The notes below the pieces were generated by a model. That model did not search any database and was not told the origin of the DNA. It saw only the letters and a program-made list of their open reading frames with translations. Shown one piece after another: positions 40,629 through 48,849 of a DNA stretch of 64,000 bases (position 1 is its first letter; each line of letters opens with the position of its first letter). Source of the DNA: an uncultured Flavobacterium sp. (lineage in GTDB: Bacteria; Bacteroidota; Bacteroidia; Flavobacteriales; Flavobacteriaceae); NCBI RefSeq assembly GCF_946220915.1, contig NZ_CAMIHH010000001.1, positions 28,158-92,157 on the forward strand, given 5' to 3'. Both the position numbers and the translations under genes were made by a program.

Positions 40629-41861
40629 ATGGCTAAAGAAGTATTAGAGTGTTCCTTTTGCGGCAGGAAGAAGCCGGAAACCAACCTGCTCATAGCGGGT
40701 ATCAGCGCGCACATTTGCGATCGCTGTATTGAGCAGGCCCATGGCATTGTGCTCGAAGAATTGCGCCAAAGCGGGTCGACCGCCATGGCTGCCGAATTGG
40801 AACTGAAAAAACCCAAAGAAATAAGGGCTTTCCTTGACCAGTATGTAATAGGGCAGGACCAAACCAAAAAGGTAATGTCGGTCGCAGTATACAACCACTA
40901 CAAAAGACTGATGCAGAAGCAGGGAGATGATGACGTAGAGATCGAAAAGAGCAATATCCTTATGGTTGGGCAAACGGGTACGGGCAAAACGCTGGTGGCA
41001 AAAACCATTGCGCGCATGCTCAATGTACCGCTTACCATTGTTGATGCAACCGTTTTGACAGAGGCTGGCTATGTTGGCGAGGATGTTGAAAGCATCCTTA
41101 CGCGACTGCTCCAGGCCGCCGATTATGATGTGAAGAAAGCCGAACGTGGCATCGTGTTCATCGATGAGATCGATAAGATAGCACGCAAGGGCGACAACCC
41201 GTCGATAACCCGCGACGTTTCGGGCGAGGGGGTACAGCAGGCGATGCTCAAGCTGCTGGAAGGTACGGTAGTAAACGTTCCCCCAAAAGGAGGAAGGAAG
41301 CACCCGGATCAAAAGTTCATCGAGGTAAACACGCAGAACATACTGTTCATTGCGGGTGGTGCCTTCGACGGCATTGAGCGGATCATATCCAAGAGGCTGG
41401 GCCGTCAGGCAGTGGGCTACAGCAGCTCGAAAAATACCGATAACATTGATAAGGATAACCTGCTTCAATACATCATCCCGAAAGATGTAAAGGACTTTGG
41501 CCTTATACCGGAAATCATCGGGCGTATGCCAGTACTCACGCACATGGATCCGCTGGACCGGGAAACCCTTCGTGCCATACTTACCGAGCCGAAGAACGCA
41601 CTGGTAAAGCAGTATGTAAAGCTATTTGAAATGGACGACGTGGTGCTGACTGTGGAAGACGATGCACTTGATTATATTGTAGAAAAAGCGCTGGAATATA
41701 AGCTGGGTGCGAGGGGACTGCGCTCATTGTGCGAGGCTATCCTTACTGAAGCTATGTATGAGCTGCCGGGATCGGATGATAAGGAACTGCACATCGACCG
41801 CGATTATGTGGAGCACCACCTGAACAGGACATTGTTAAAACGATTGAAAACGGCCTCTTAA
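40629..41861 (+). CDS. clpX: ATP-dependent Clp protease ATP-binding subunit ClpX
   Basis: The 410-residue AAA+ unfoldase has an N-terminal C4 zinc-binding domain (CSFCGRKK and CDRCIEQ, residues ~9-37), Walker A GQTGTGKT (about 116-123), Walker [13 protein letters not shown], pore loop GYVGEDVES, sensor/Arg region and a C-terminal small domain with LGARGLRS. It unfolds tagged proteins and feeds them to ClpP. Length is normal. Last gene of the tig-clpP-clpX cluster. Confidence 0.97.
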   Translation: MAKEVLECSFCGRKKPETNLLIAGISAHICDRCIEQAHGIVLEELRQSGSTAMAAELELKKPKEIRAFLDQYVIGQDQTKKVMSVAVYNHYKRLMQKQGDDDVEIEKSNILMVGQTGTGKTLVAKTIARMLNVPLTIVDATVLTEAGYVGEDVESILTRLLQAADYDVKKAERGIVFIDEIDKIARKGDNPSITRDVSGEGVQQAMLKLLEGTVVNVPPKGGRKHPDQKFIEVNTQNILFIAGGAFDGIERIISKRLGRQAVGYSSSKNTDNIDKDNLLQYIIPKDVKDFGLIPEIIGRMPVLTHMDPLDRETLRAILTEPKNALVKQYVKLFEMDDVVLTVEDDALDYIVEKALEYKLGARGLRSLCEAILTEAMYELPGSDDKELHIDRDYVEHHLNRTLLKRLKTAS

Positions 41862-41951
41862 TAGGTGCGCAGATTAAAAGGATCCAATGGATTTCCGCTG
41901 ATTTTCATTTACTGCGGCAAATTGAAACAGCCAGTAAGAATTGAACATAAA

Positions 41952-41979
41952 AAAAGCCATCGTTTACACGGTGGCTTTT
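41952..41979. terminator. Bidirectional terminator between clpX and a small lipoprotein gene
   Basis: 12-bp stem AAAAGCCATCGT / ACGGTGGCTTTT (one G-U) with T-runs on both outer sides. The TAA stop codon of the minus-strand lipoprotein gene is in the loop and its last four codons form the right arm. Confidence 0.75.
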
Positions 41980-42146
41980 GCTTTTTTGGCGATCTGCCCG
42001 GCGGTGGGCAGTGGTGTTTTGTCTTTAGTTTCGTTTTCTACGATGCAGCGACGGCGGCTGCAGCCATAGCGGTGAACCTGCGGCCCACAGGAGGTTAACA
42101 ATACTAATCCGGCAGCTGTAAGTGTTAAGAGCGTTTTCCTTTTCAT
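41964..42146 (-). CDS. Small predicted lipoprotein
   Basis: The 60-residue protein starts at ATG 42146 (MKRKTLLTLTAAGLVLLTSC) with a clear lipobox LTSC (Cys20), followed by GPQVHRYGCSRRRCIVENETKD and a Lys/Ala-rich end. Two further Cys (28 and 33) sit in a basic patch. No known domain; small lipoproteins with this CSRRRC pattern are found in Flavobacteria without known function. An in-frame ATG at 42191 is rejected since it would place 15 residues before the lipoprotein signal. Confidence 0.7.
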   Translation of the reverse strand: MKRKTLLTLTAAGLVLLTSCGPQVHRYGCSRRRCIVENETKDKTPLPTAGQIAKKAKATV

Positions 42147-42217
42147 TGTATCTTTTTCATTTTTAGCATTTAAGAGCAAAGGTAATGCCAAAATGTAATT
42201 TGTTGTAAATGTTTGTG

Positions 42218-42880
42218 TTAAAGTTTTTTACCTTCCGTCCCCGAAGCATTCATGTAATTATTCCATTGCTTTAGGGCATGGGTACGGAAGCTTTCCGGGG
42301 CGCTTGTAAAAGCGGGGTCAAATTTATATTCTCCTCCGTCATAGCTTTTCGTGCCGTTTTCGTCAATTCCCTGCAAAATCTTTTCCGTGCCGCGCATCGC
42401 ATGTTTCTTTCCGTTCTCATACATGATCAGCTTCATTTCGGCAGGGCTTACATCGCCCCGGCAGGCCGTTTTATAAAGCATCCATACCTCTGCCGTGCCA
42501 TTTTTATCAATGTCGGTAATGTGAAAGTCATCAAATGAGGCCGTAAGGTCAAGGGGGCAGTCGGAAACGAAATCATATACTTTCCACAGCAATTTGGGTT
42601 TGCCGTTTTCCATTTTAAAATGGTAGGCAAACAACTCTGCATCCTGGCCGTCGTAGCTGTCATGTTTAAATTTAGTGCTTTGGTGCGCGCCCGTTTCGGT
42701 AATCAGGGCAATATTATCGCCATTGGCATCTGTCCAGCGCGTTGCCGATTTCAGTTTTCCTTCGTATTTAATGCCAACCGGCAGCTGTTTTGCATCAATT
42801 TTTGTTGCCACAAGCTTTTCCTGTGCAAACAAATTAGCAGTTGCAAAAAATAGAAGTATCAGGGCGGTTAATAATTTCAT
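42218..42880 (-). CDS. Secreted hypothetical protein (M949_RS01915-like family)
   Basis: The 220-residue protein has a signal peptide (MKLLTALILLFFATANLFAQ). The mature part has GIKYEGKLKSATRWTDANGDNIALITETG, DAELFAYHF, ITDIDKNGTAEVWMLYKTACRGDVSPAEMKLIMYENGKKHAMRGTEKI. From memory this matches a Bacteroidota family annotated as an M949_RS01915-type surface polysaccharide biosynthesis protein, a name with little functional support. The DxNGDN and DIDKNGTAEVW segments look like a Ca-binding FG-GAP/VCBS-like motif. Downstream of GH3 and a 100-residue protein on the same strand. Confidence 0.6.
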   Translation of the reverse strand: MKLLTALILLFFATANLFAQEKLVATKIDAKQLPVGIKYEGKLKSATRWTDANGDNIALITETGAHQSTKFKHDSYDGQDAELFAYHFKMENGKPKLLWKVYDFVSDCPLDLTASFDDFHITDIDKNGTAEVWMLYKTACRGDVSPAEMKLIMYENGKKHAMRGTEKILQGIDENGTKSYDGGEYKFDPAFTSAPESFRTHALKQWNNYMNASGTEGKKL

Positions 42881-42897
42881 GCTAACTGATTTTACGA

Positions 42898-43200
42898 TTA
42901 ATTAAATACCAAAAAATCATCCTTAATTTTATACTCTGCGTCCAGTACCAGTTCATAATATCCTAGTTCCTCGCCGTGCTCCGACCAAAGGCTCAACCGT
43001 ATGCCTATCTGTAATGATTCGGGAGTTGTCCCGGCATACCGCATCTGTACCGAGTCGTTTTTTACCTGTATGGCAGAAATGGGGATGCCAATCTCTTCCG
43101 AAAGGAAACTATAATCCTCATCCTGCACGCAGCCGCAATAGGACTCGTGAGCCGTGGTGTAAAAATTTTCCAATGTTATAGTGTCCAATACCTGCATCAT
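42898..43200 (-). CDS. Hypothetical protein, 100 residues
   Basis: No signal peptide, membrane helix or recognised domain. It is acidic (SYCGCVQDEDYSFLSEEIGIP) with a CGC motif at about residues 21-23, and ends ELVLDAEYKIKDDFLVFN. It lies 25 bp after the GH3 gene and 17 bp before the secreted protein gene, all on the minus strand, so it is probably part of one transcript. ATG 43200 is used; the next codon is also ATG (43197). Confidence 0.55.
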   Translation of the reverse strand: MMQVLDTITLENFYTTAHESYCGCVQDEDYSFLSEEIGIPISAIQVKNDSVQMRYAGTTPESLQIGIRLSLWSEHGEELGYYELVLDAEYKIKDDFLVFN

Positions 43201-43225
43201 ATCGGGATTTTGATCAGGTTTATAG

Positions 43226-44755
43226 TCAGGCTATCAGGCCATCCAGCTGCATCGACTTTAACTGTTCCAAATAGTGGCGCTCGTTCGAAAGCCTTGGTAT
43301 CTTGTGTTGCCCACCCAGCTTGTCCTGTTCCTTGAGCCAGTCGTAAAACAGCTTTGGCCGTGCTACGTTCATTACCAGCGGATTCAGGGTCATATTGTTG
43401 TAGCGTTTGGCTTCATAGTCCGAATTGAGGGACTGCAGGGTTTCATCCAGTACGGTTCGAAAATGTTCTGGGTCGTCCGGCGCATGCCTGAACTCAATGA
43501 TCCATTCGTGCGCGCCTTTTTCGCGGCCCTGCATGAATACGGGCGCCACGGTATAATCGATCACTTCCAGCCCGGTAATGGTACAGGCCCTGGCAATGGC
43601 GTTGTCGGTGTTCTCTACCATCAGTTCTTCACCAAAAACATTGATATGGTGCTTGGTACGCCCTGTTATGCGTATGCGGTAGGGATTAATGGAGGTAAAG
43701 CGGACCGTATCGCCAATCATGTAGCGCCACAGCCCTGCATTTGTGGTTATGACGATTGCATAGTTTTTGTTCAGCTCTACATCAGCCAGGCGTATCACCC
43801 TTTGGTTCGGTGTACCGAAAGTATCCATTGGGATGAATTCGTAAAAAATGCCATAGTCGAGCATCAGCAACAGGTCATTGCTGTCGTTGGAATCCTGAAT
43901 CGCAAAAAAGCCTTCGGAGGCATTGTATATTTCGTAGTATTGAAAATCGCTTTTAGGCAATATCTTTTTATATTGCTCGCGGTACGGCTCAAAGCTAACC
44001 CCGCCGTGGAAATATACTTCGAGATTAGGCCAGATCTCGAGTAGGCTGCCTTTCCCGGTTTCCTCAAGTATGCGGTTGAGCAACACCATCATCCACGATG
44101 GCACGCCTGCAAAGCTGGTCACGTTTTCCTGTACGGTTTCCTGTACAATCGCGGCCAGCTTGGTTTCCCACTCGCTCATCAGCGATACCTTATTGCTTGG
44201 CGTACTGCTGAACTCTGCCCATATCGGCATATTGTCAATCAATATAGCCGAGAGGTCGCCAAAAAAGGTATTGTTGTCTTCGTATAATTGCTTGCTGCCA
44301 CCCAGGCGTAGGCTTTTCCCGGTAAACAGCTGCGAGTCCTCGTTGTTATTCAGGTACAGGCACAGCAGGTCTTTGCCGGCCTTATAATGGCAGTCCTCAA
44401 GCGCTTCGGTGCTTACGGGGATAAACTTGGATTTGGCATTGGTCGTACCGCTCGATTTGGCGAACCATTTTATGGGCGTAGGCCAAAAAACGTTTTGCTC
44501 CCCCTTGCGGGTCTGCTCGATGTGTGGCTCCAGGTCTTCATAGGTCGATACAGGCACCCTTTCGGCAAATGCCCTGTAATTGCGTGCGGTTGCAAACTCA
44601 TACCTGATCCCGATGAGCGTGCTTTCTGCATTGCGCATCAGGTTCATGAGCAGCTCTTCCTGTACTTCGTTGGGGTACTTCATAAACAATTCCATCTGGT
44701 GGATACGTTTTTTGAGTATCCAGGAAGCAATCGAATTGATGATCGGCAATGCCAT
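43226..44755 (-). CDS. GH3 family (auxin-responsive promoter type) acyl-adenylating protein
   Basis: The 509-residue protein is a bacterial GH3: VPVSTYEDLEPHIEQTRKGEQNVFWPTPIKWFAKSSGTTNAKSKFIPVS holds the ATP-binding SSGTT motif (about residues 98-102), FYEFIPMD is the second adenylation motif, and YRIRITGRTKHHINVFGEELM the hinge/ATP motif. Plant GH3 enzymes conjugate amino acids to acyl acids via an adenylate; the bacterial substrate is unknown. Cytoplasmic. First gene of a probable three-gene minus-strand operon, divergent from the DUF2797 gene with only 40 bp between. Confidence 0.9.
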   Translation of the reverse strand: MALPIINSIASWILKKRIHQMELFMKYPNEVQEELLMNLMRNAESTLIGIRYEFATARNYRAFAERVPVSTYEDLEPHIEQTRKGEQNVFWPTPIKWFAKSSGTTNAKSKFIPVSTEALEDCHYKAGKDLLCLYLNNNEDSQLFTGKSLRLGGSKQLYEDNNTFFGDLSAILIDNMPIWAEFSSTPSNKVSLMSEWETKLAAIVQETVQENVTSFAGVPSWMMVLLNRILEETGKGSLLEIWPNLEVYFHGGVSFEPYREQYKKILPKSDFQYYEIYNASEGFFAIQDSNDSNDLLLMLDYGIFYEFIPMDTFGTPNQRVIRLADVELNKNYAIVITTNAGLWRYMIGDTVRFTSINPYRIRITGRTKHHINVFGEELMVENTDNAIARACTITGLEVIDYTVAPVFMQGREKGAHEWIIEFRHAPDDPEHFRTVLDETLQSLNSDYEAKRYNNMTLNPLVMNVARPKLFYDWLKEQDKLGGQHKIPRLSNERHYLEQLKSMQLDGLIA

Positions 44756-44795
44756 ATTTTAGTATCTTTATGCCCTAAATATACCAAAATTTTCC

Positions 44796-45590
44796 ATGCA
44801 ATACGAAGGCGTACTCACAAAAATGCAAACCGAACCCGGTAGCCCCATACAATACTACATGGTTTTCGAAAATAGCTTTTTGAACGTGAACCAGTTATTG
44901 GGCAAGGATGTCGAGATCAATTTCATGGGCTACAGCTGCCTGAACTGCGCCAAAAAGAAGAAGATATACCGCACAGGCTTTTGCTACGACTGTTTTTACA
45001 GCAGCGCTTCGGCGGGCGACTGGATCATGCGCCCCGAGCTGAGTACCGCGCACCTGGATATCGCCGACCGTGACCTGGAATACGAGAAAAGGGTGCAATT
45101 GCAGCCGCATGTAGTGTACCTTGCCGCTGCATCGGACATTAAGGTGGGCGTGACCCGCAAAACGCAGGTCCCTACCCGCTGGATCGACCAGGGTGCATCA
45201 TGGGCCATTCCGCTGATTGAGGTACCCAACCGCTACCTTGCCGGGATTACCGAAGTTGCGCTGAAGAACCATTGCTCCGACAAGATCAACTGGAAAAAGA
45301 TGCTGTGCAACGAGATCGCAACCATCGACCTGGTCCTGCGGCGTAATGAGTTCCGCAACCACCTCCCCGATGAGGTAAAGGATTATTTTGACACTACCCC
45401 CGAGCAGCTTTTTACCCTCGAATATCCAGTGCTTGAGTACCCCAAAAAGATAAAGAGCCTCAATATCGCTACTACGCCAATATTTAATGGGAAGTTAGTA
45501 GGTATTAAAGGGCAGTACCTCATTTTTGCCGATGGTACGGTTTTTAATATACGGTCGTATGAGGGGTTTGTGGTGCAGGTGAATGTGTAG
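44796..45590 (+). CDS. DUF2797 domain protein
   Basis: The 264-residue cytoplasmic protein has a treble-clef-like cysteine cluster (CLNCAKKKKIYRTGFCYDCF, residues ~47-66), SSASAGDWIMRPELSTAHLDIADRDLEYEKRVQLQPHVVYLAAASDIKVGVTRKTQVPTRWIDQGASWAI, the conserved GIY-YIG-like core of the family, and a beta-rich end. Function unknown. It is divergent from GH3, a pairing often seen in Flavobacteria, so a shared task is possible. Confidence 0.85.
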   Translation: MQYEGVLTKMQTEPGSPIQYYMVFENSFLNVNQLLGKDVEINFMGYSCLNCAKKKKIYRTGFCYDCFYSSASAGDWIMRPELSTAHLDIADRDLEYEKRVQLQPHVVYLAAASDIKVGVTRKTQVPTRWIDQGASWAIPLIEVPNRYLAGITEVALKNHCSDKINWKKMLCNEIATIDLVLRRNEFRNHLPDEVKDYFDTTPEQLFTLEYPVLEYPKKIKSLNIATTPIFNGKLVGIKGQYLIFADGTVFNIRSYEGFVVQVNV

Positions 45591-45618
45591 TTTTCAGTCA
45601 CAGTTATCACAGTCCTCA

Positions 45619-45677
45619 CCCTCAACCCCCTCTCCGAAAGAGAGGGGGCAGCTTCACTCAGGGCGGAAACTGAGAAT
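45619..45677 (+). repeat. Interspersed palindromic repeat, copy C
   Basis: Core 45619-45660 contains CCCCCTCTCCGAAAGAGAGG and ends GGGGCAGCTTCACTCA; a TGAGAATG tail follows after 10 bp. It lies between convergent DUF2797 and YdjM genes. The next ~45 bp (TGCGACTACGACTAAAAACT) resemble another simple repeat. Could act as a terminator for both genes. Confidence 0.75.
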
Positions 45678-45737
45678 GCTTTTATTTTGTTTGCCTGAAA
45701 CAGGGCTAAGACTGAAAAATGCGACTACGACTAAAAA

Positions 45738-46736
45738 CTAATTCCCCCCAATCCTCTCCAAAATCCCTTCCATCAATTTTTTTCCATCACGTTTTTGTCT
45801 GGGGGCTTCGTAGGCTTTCAATATCCCATTCTCATCTTTAAAAACATAGCTGAAGGCGAATTGCGGGTGCAACGGGTCATCATTCAGTAACCCGAAACGC
45901 AGGTCGTTGAAGTAGTACAGCCCATCTTTTTTGGTTATGATGTACCAGCCTTCGCTTACCCCTTCCAAGGTTTGGAAGTCGCGGTTGCGGGCAAGTTCTT
46001 TTGCGAATTCTTCATTCTTTTGGTAACGCCTGAAAGTGATGGACTGGCTGTCGAATAGTGAATAATTACCCAGTAGGTAAGCATCCTCTGTTTCGATATT
46101 GGCATTCCACAAAATGCAATTGAATGCGGTGGGCTTTACAATGAGGCCGCTGTAGGATATGTTTTGTTTTTCGAGCGCGTCCGTGAACTTTTGTAACGCA
46201 TACAGCTTAATCCCGCAAGTGAGCAACAGGTATGCCGAACTGATGTAAATGCCTCGCAGGATGTATTTTCTCCGGAAATTGAATTCCCGCTTCCGCCACG
46301 CGATGATGATGCAAATGAGCAATGGCAGCGTATACAGCGGGTCGACAACAAATATGGTCTTAAAGGCAATGCGATAGCTTAGCGGCCAGAATGCCTGTGT
46401 GCCCCAAGAGGTAAACATATCCAGCATTACGTGGGTAAGCAGGCACCAAAAAGCCAGTGTTGAAGCGTGAGGCAAACTGATCCTGCCTTTTTCAATCCGG
46501 GTGATGATCCTGCCTAAAAGCGGTGCAATGGCCATGAAAAGGAATAATGAATGGCTCAGACCGCGATGGATGGCAACGCCGCTAACCGGATCGAGGAATA
46601 GTTTCCCGATCACTACATCAAGGTCAGGCAGTGTGCCCAAAACAGCCCCGTACAAAAATGTCCTGCGGCCGAGCTTATCGCCAGCGCACAATTCGGCAGT
46701 GGCAATTCCGAGGGCGATTTGGGTAAGGGAGTCCAT
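45738..46736 (-). CDS. YdjM-type membrane-bound metal-dependent hydrolase
   Basis: The 332-residue membrane protein has the LexA-regulated/YdjM family N-terminus (MDSLTQIALGIATAELC), DLDVVIGKLF and the His-rich motif GVAIHRGLSHSLFLF, four or five transmembrane helices (about 63-80, 92-115, 125-145, 155-175) and THVMLDMFTSWGTQAFWPLS. The conserved His/Asp residues are thought to bind a metal; the reaction is unknown. The last ~150 residues are soluble. It is upstream of gldA on the same strand, with repeat copy D in the 74-bp gap. Confidence 0.85.
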   Translation of the reverse strand: MDSLTQIALGIATAELCAGDKLGRRTFLYGAVLGTLPDLDVVIGKLFLDPVSGVAIHRGLSHSLFLFMAIAPLLGRIITRIEKGRISLPHASTLAFWCLLTHVMLDMFTSWGTQAFWPLSYRIAFKTIFVVDPLYTLPLLICIIIAWRKREFNFRRKYILRGIYISSAYLLLTCGIKLYALQKFTDALEKQNISYSGLIVKPTAFNCILWNANIETEDAYLLGNYSLFDSQSITFRRYQKNEEFAKELARNRDFQTLEGVSEGWYIITKKDGLYYFNDLRFGLLNDDPLHPQFAFSYVFKDENGILKAYEAPRQKRDGKKLMEGILERIGGN

Positions 46737-46765
46737 TTAGAATAAGTTTACCTGTTTGGCAGGCC

Positions 46766-46803
46766 TGAGTGAAGCTGCCCTCTCTTTTGGAGAGGGGTTG
46801 GTG
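46766..46803 (-). repeat. Interspersed palindromic repeat, copy D
   Basis: On the minus strand the copy reads CACCAACCCCTCTCC.. AAAAGAGAGGGCAGC then TTCACTCA, nearly identical to copy C. It lies between the ydjM-like start and the gldA stop. Confidence 0.8.
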
Positions 46804-46810
46804 GAGAGGC

Positions 46811-47716
46811 TTATTTCTTCCGCGTCATTTCCCTGAATACCGTTTCCAGGTTCTTGTTCTTTAGCGAAAGCTGCAATGTCTTAAGTCCGTTCGCCTGCGC
46901 GAAATCGAACAACACCGGGCGCATATCCTCTTCCGAAGTAAATGCAAGCTCCCAAATGTTGCCTTTGATATTGTTGGATGCGGCAAGGTTCGGTAAGGTT
47001 TGCAAAAGGTCTGGAGTAACAGCTTTGTCGAACTCTACTTCGATCACCTGGCCTTTTTTGTCTTCTTTTACGAGGTTCTTTAATTTTTTGTCGGTTACGA
47101 TCTTTCCGTGGTTGATGATGATCACGCGGTCGCAAATCGCTTCCACTTCCTGCATGATGTGGGTAGAGAGGAACACCGTTTTATCCTTGCCGATGTTCTT
47201 GATCAGGTCGCGTATCTCGACGATCTGGTTGGGGTCGAGGCCTGTGGTAGGCTCGTCGAGTATCAATACTTCAGGGTCGTGTAGCAGTGCGGTGGCAAGC
47301 CCCACGCGCTGGCGGTATCCTTTGGACAGTTGGCCGATTTTTTTGTGTGCTTCGGGGGTTAGGCCGGTAAGGGCGATCACTTCGTCGATGCGTGATTTTT
47401 TTATCTTGTACACATCGGCATTGAACGCGAGGTATTCGCGAACATACAGGTCGAGGTACAGCGGGTTGTGCTCGGGCAGATAGCCTACCGACTGCTGTAC
47501 GGCCTTTTGCTGTTCGGTTACATCGTTGCCATTTACCATGGCGCTGCCGCCATCGGCATTGATGTAGGTGGTAAGGATCTTCATCAGGGTCGATTTCCCG
47601 GCGCCATTTGGCCCAAGGAAACCTACGATCTCCCCTTTGTTGACAGAAAATGAAACGGCATCGAGCGCTTTCTGCTCGCCGTAGCTTTTGGAAATATCCT
47701 TAACCTCGATAGACAT
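46811..47716 (-). CDS. gldA: Gliding motility ABC transporter ATP-binding subunit
   Basis: The 301-residue ABC ATPase shows Walker A GPNGAGKST, signature LSKGYRQRVGLA, Walker B VLILDEPTTGLDP and the switch His in FLSTHIMQEVEAI, plus a C-terminal domain (about 215-301) as in GldA. In F. johnsoniae GldA works with the GldFG membrane subunits in gliding motility; gldFG are not in this window, as in other Flavobacteria where gldA is separate. An ATG at 47743 is rejected because MSIEVKDISKSYG at 47716 is the canonical start and the promoter lies between. Confidence 0.88.
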   Translation of the reverse strand: MSIEVKDISKSYGEQKALDAVSFSVNKGEIVGFLGPNGAGKSTLMKILTTYINADGGSAMVNGNDVTEQQKAVQQSVGYLPEHNPLYLDLYVREYLAFNADVYKIKKSRIDEVIALTGLTPEAHKKIGQLSKGYRQRVGLATALLHDPEVLILDEPTTGLDPNQIVEIRDLIKNIGKDKTVFLSTHIMQEVEAICDRVIIINHGKIVTDKKLKNLVKEDKKGQVIEVEFDKAVTPDLLQTLPNLAASNNIKGNIWELAFTSEEDMRPVLFDFAQANGLKTLQLSLKNKNLETVFREMTRKK

Positions 47717-47731
47717 GGCTGTTATTTTTAG

Positions 47732-47761
47732 CAAATGTAACAAAGAAAACTATAGTAACAA
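47732..47761 (-). promoter_or_regulatory. Promoter of gldA
   Basis: Minus strand TTG (47761-47759), exactly 19 nt, TACATTTG (47739-47732); predicted start near 47727, about 11 nt before the ATG. This supports start 47716 over 47743. Confidence 0.75.
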
Positions 47762-47861
47762 GAACGTATTGGCATCGCAATTATTTCGGGAGCCGCTTAA
47801 TGATTATTTAATGTAAGTGTATCGTTTTATTCTGTACATTTATGTAAACACCTCAAAATTA

Positions 47862-48824
47862 ATGCTCGAGATCATACTTTCCATAGTGGCCGGCCTGGTG
47901 CTTTTTCTTTACGCCGTGTTCAGCCTTTCGGATATCATACTTAAAGTAGTAGGCGATAAGGTAAAGAAATGGCTGGCACGGTTTACATCCAATATATTCA
48001 CTGCGATACTTACGGGAGCTGTCATTACCACAATAGTCGATTCCTCATCGGCCGTAATTATCATAACTATCATCCTTGTCAATTCGCGTGCACTCACTTT
48101 TCGCCAGGCTATGGGGATTGTTATGGGGGCCAATATCGGTACCACGGTCAGCAGCCAGATCATTGCCATGGATGTTGGCCAATATTCGCCCTTGCTGCTC
48201 CTGGCAGGTTTTGTACTTGTGTTCATTTCAAAATCGGACAGGGTAAGCAATGCCGGAAAGATCGTGCTTTATTTTGGAGTGCTTTTCTTTGGGCTTTTTA
48301 CAATGGAAAAAGCCGTTGAGCCCTTGCGTAACGAGGCGTACTTTGCCGAATGGATGGATACCGTAGAATCTCCGCTGTACGGTGCCATTGCCGGTGCGGT
48401 CACTACACTTATCGTACAGTCTTCGTCGGCCACAATGGGCATGGCCATAATCCTTGCCAAAAAAGGGATGCTTGGCCTGGGCGGTGGTATTGCCATAATG
48501 CTTGGGGCTGAGCTGGGCACCTGCAGCGATACGCTCCTGGCCACCATAAAAAGTAACCGCCAGGCATTAAAAACCGGGCTTTTTCACCTGCTGTTCAATT
48601 TTCTTTCAATTGTTCTGGGCCTGATTTTCTTCCGGCCATTTTTGCATTTGGTAGCGCTTACCGCAGGCAGTGATCATGTAGAACGGCAGGTTGCCAATGC
48701 CCACATGATGTTCAATATCGGTGGGGTGTTGTTGTTTGTGGGGTTTGTCCCGCTTTTTGAGCGGCTGCTGAATTCCCTACTCCCGGATAAGCAGGTAAAG
48801 GATCTGCCGGAACCCTTGAAATAA
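47862..48824 (+). CDS. Na/Pi-cotransporter II-like membrane protein
   Basis: The 320-residue protein has eight or nine transmembrane helices and the two inverted QSS/DSS repeats typical of the NptA/PhoU-type Na+/phosphate symporters: ITTIVDSSSAVIIITIILVN...GIVMGANIGTTVSSQI and TTLIVQSSSATMGMAIILA...AIMLGAELGTCSDTL. The first motif has DSSS where QSSS is usual. There is no C-terminal PhoU domain, and the protein is shorter than NptA. Transport of phosphate or another anion is inferred. A GTG at 47817 in frame is less likely than ATG 47862 (MLEIILSIVAG). Confidence 0.85.
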   Translation: MLEIILSIVAGLVLFLYAVFSLSDIILKVVGDKVKKWLARFTSNIFTAILTGAVITTIVDSSSAVIIITIILVNSRALTFRQAMGIVMGANIGTTVSSQIIAMDVGQYSPLLLLAGFVLVFISKSDRVSNAGKIVLYFGVLFFGLFTMEKAVEPLRNEAYFAEWMDTVESPLYGAIAGAVTTLIVQSSSATMGMAIILAKKGMLGLGGGIAIMLGAELGTCSDTLLATIKSNRQALKTGLFHLLFNFLSIVLGLIFFRPFLHLVALTAGSDHVERQVANAHMMFNIGGVLLFVGFVPLFERLLNSLLPDKQVKDLPEPLK

Positions 48825-48848
48825 GGTACAAATGCACTAAATTTGTAC
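48816..48848 (+). promoter_or_regulatory. Promoter and overlapping dyad before the DAHP synthase gene
   Basis: TTG at 48816-48818, 19 nt, TAAATTTG at 48838-48845, then TACT and ATG at 48850. A perfect 8-bp dyad GTACAAAT (48826-48833) / ATTTGTAC (48841-48848), 7-nt spacer, covers the -7 element and start point, as expected of an operator. Confidence 0.65.
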
Positions 48849-48849
48849 T

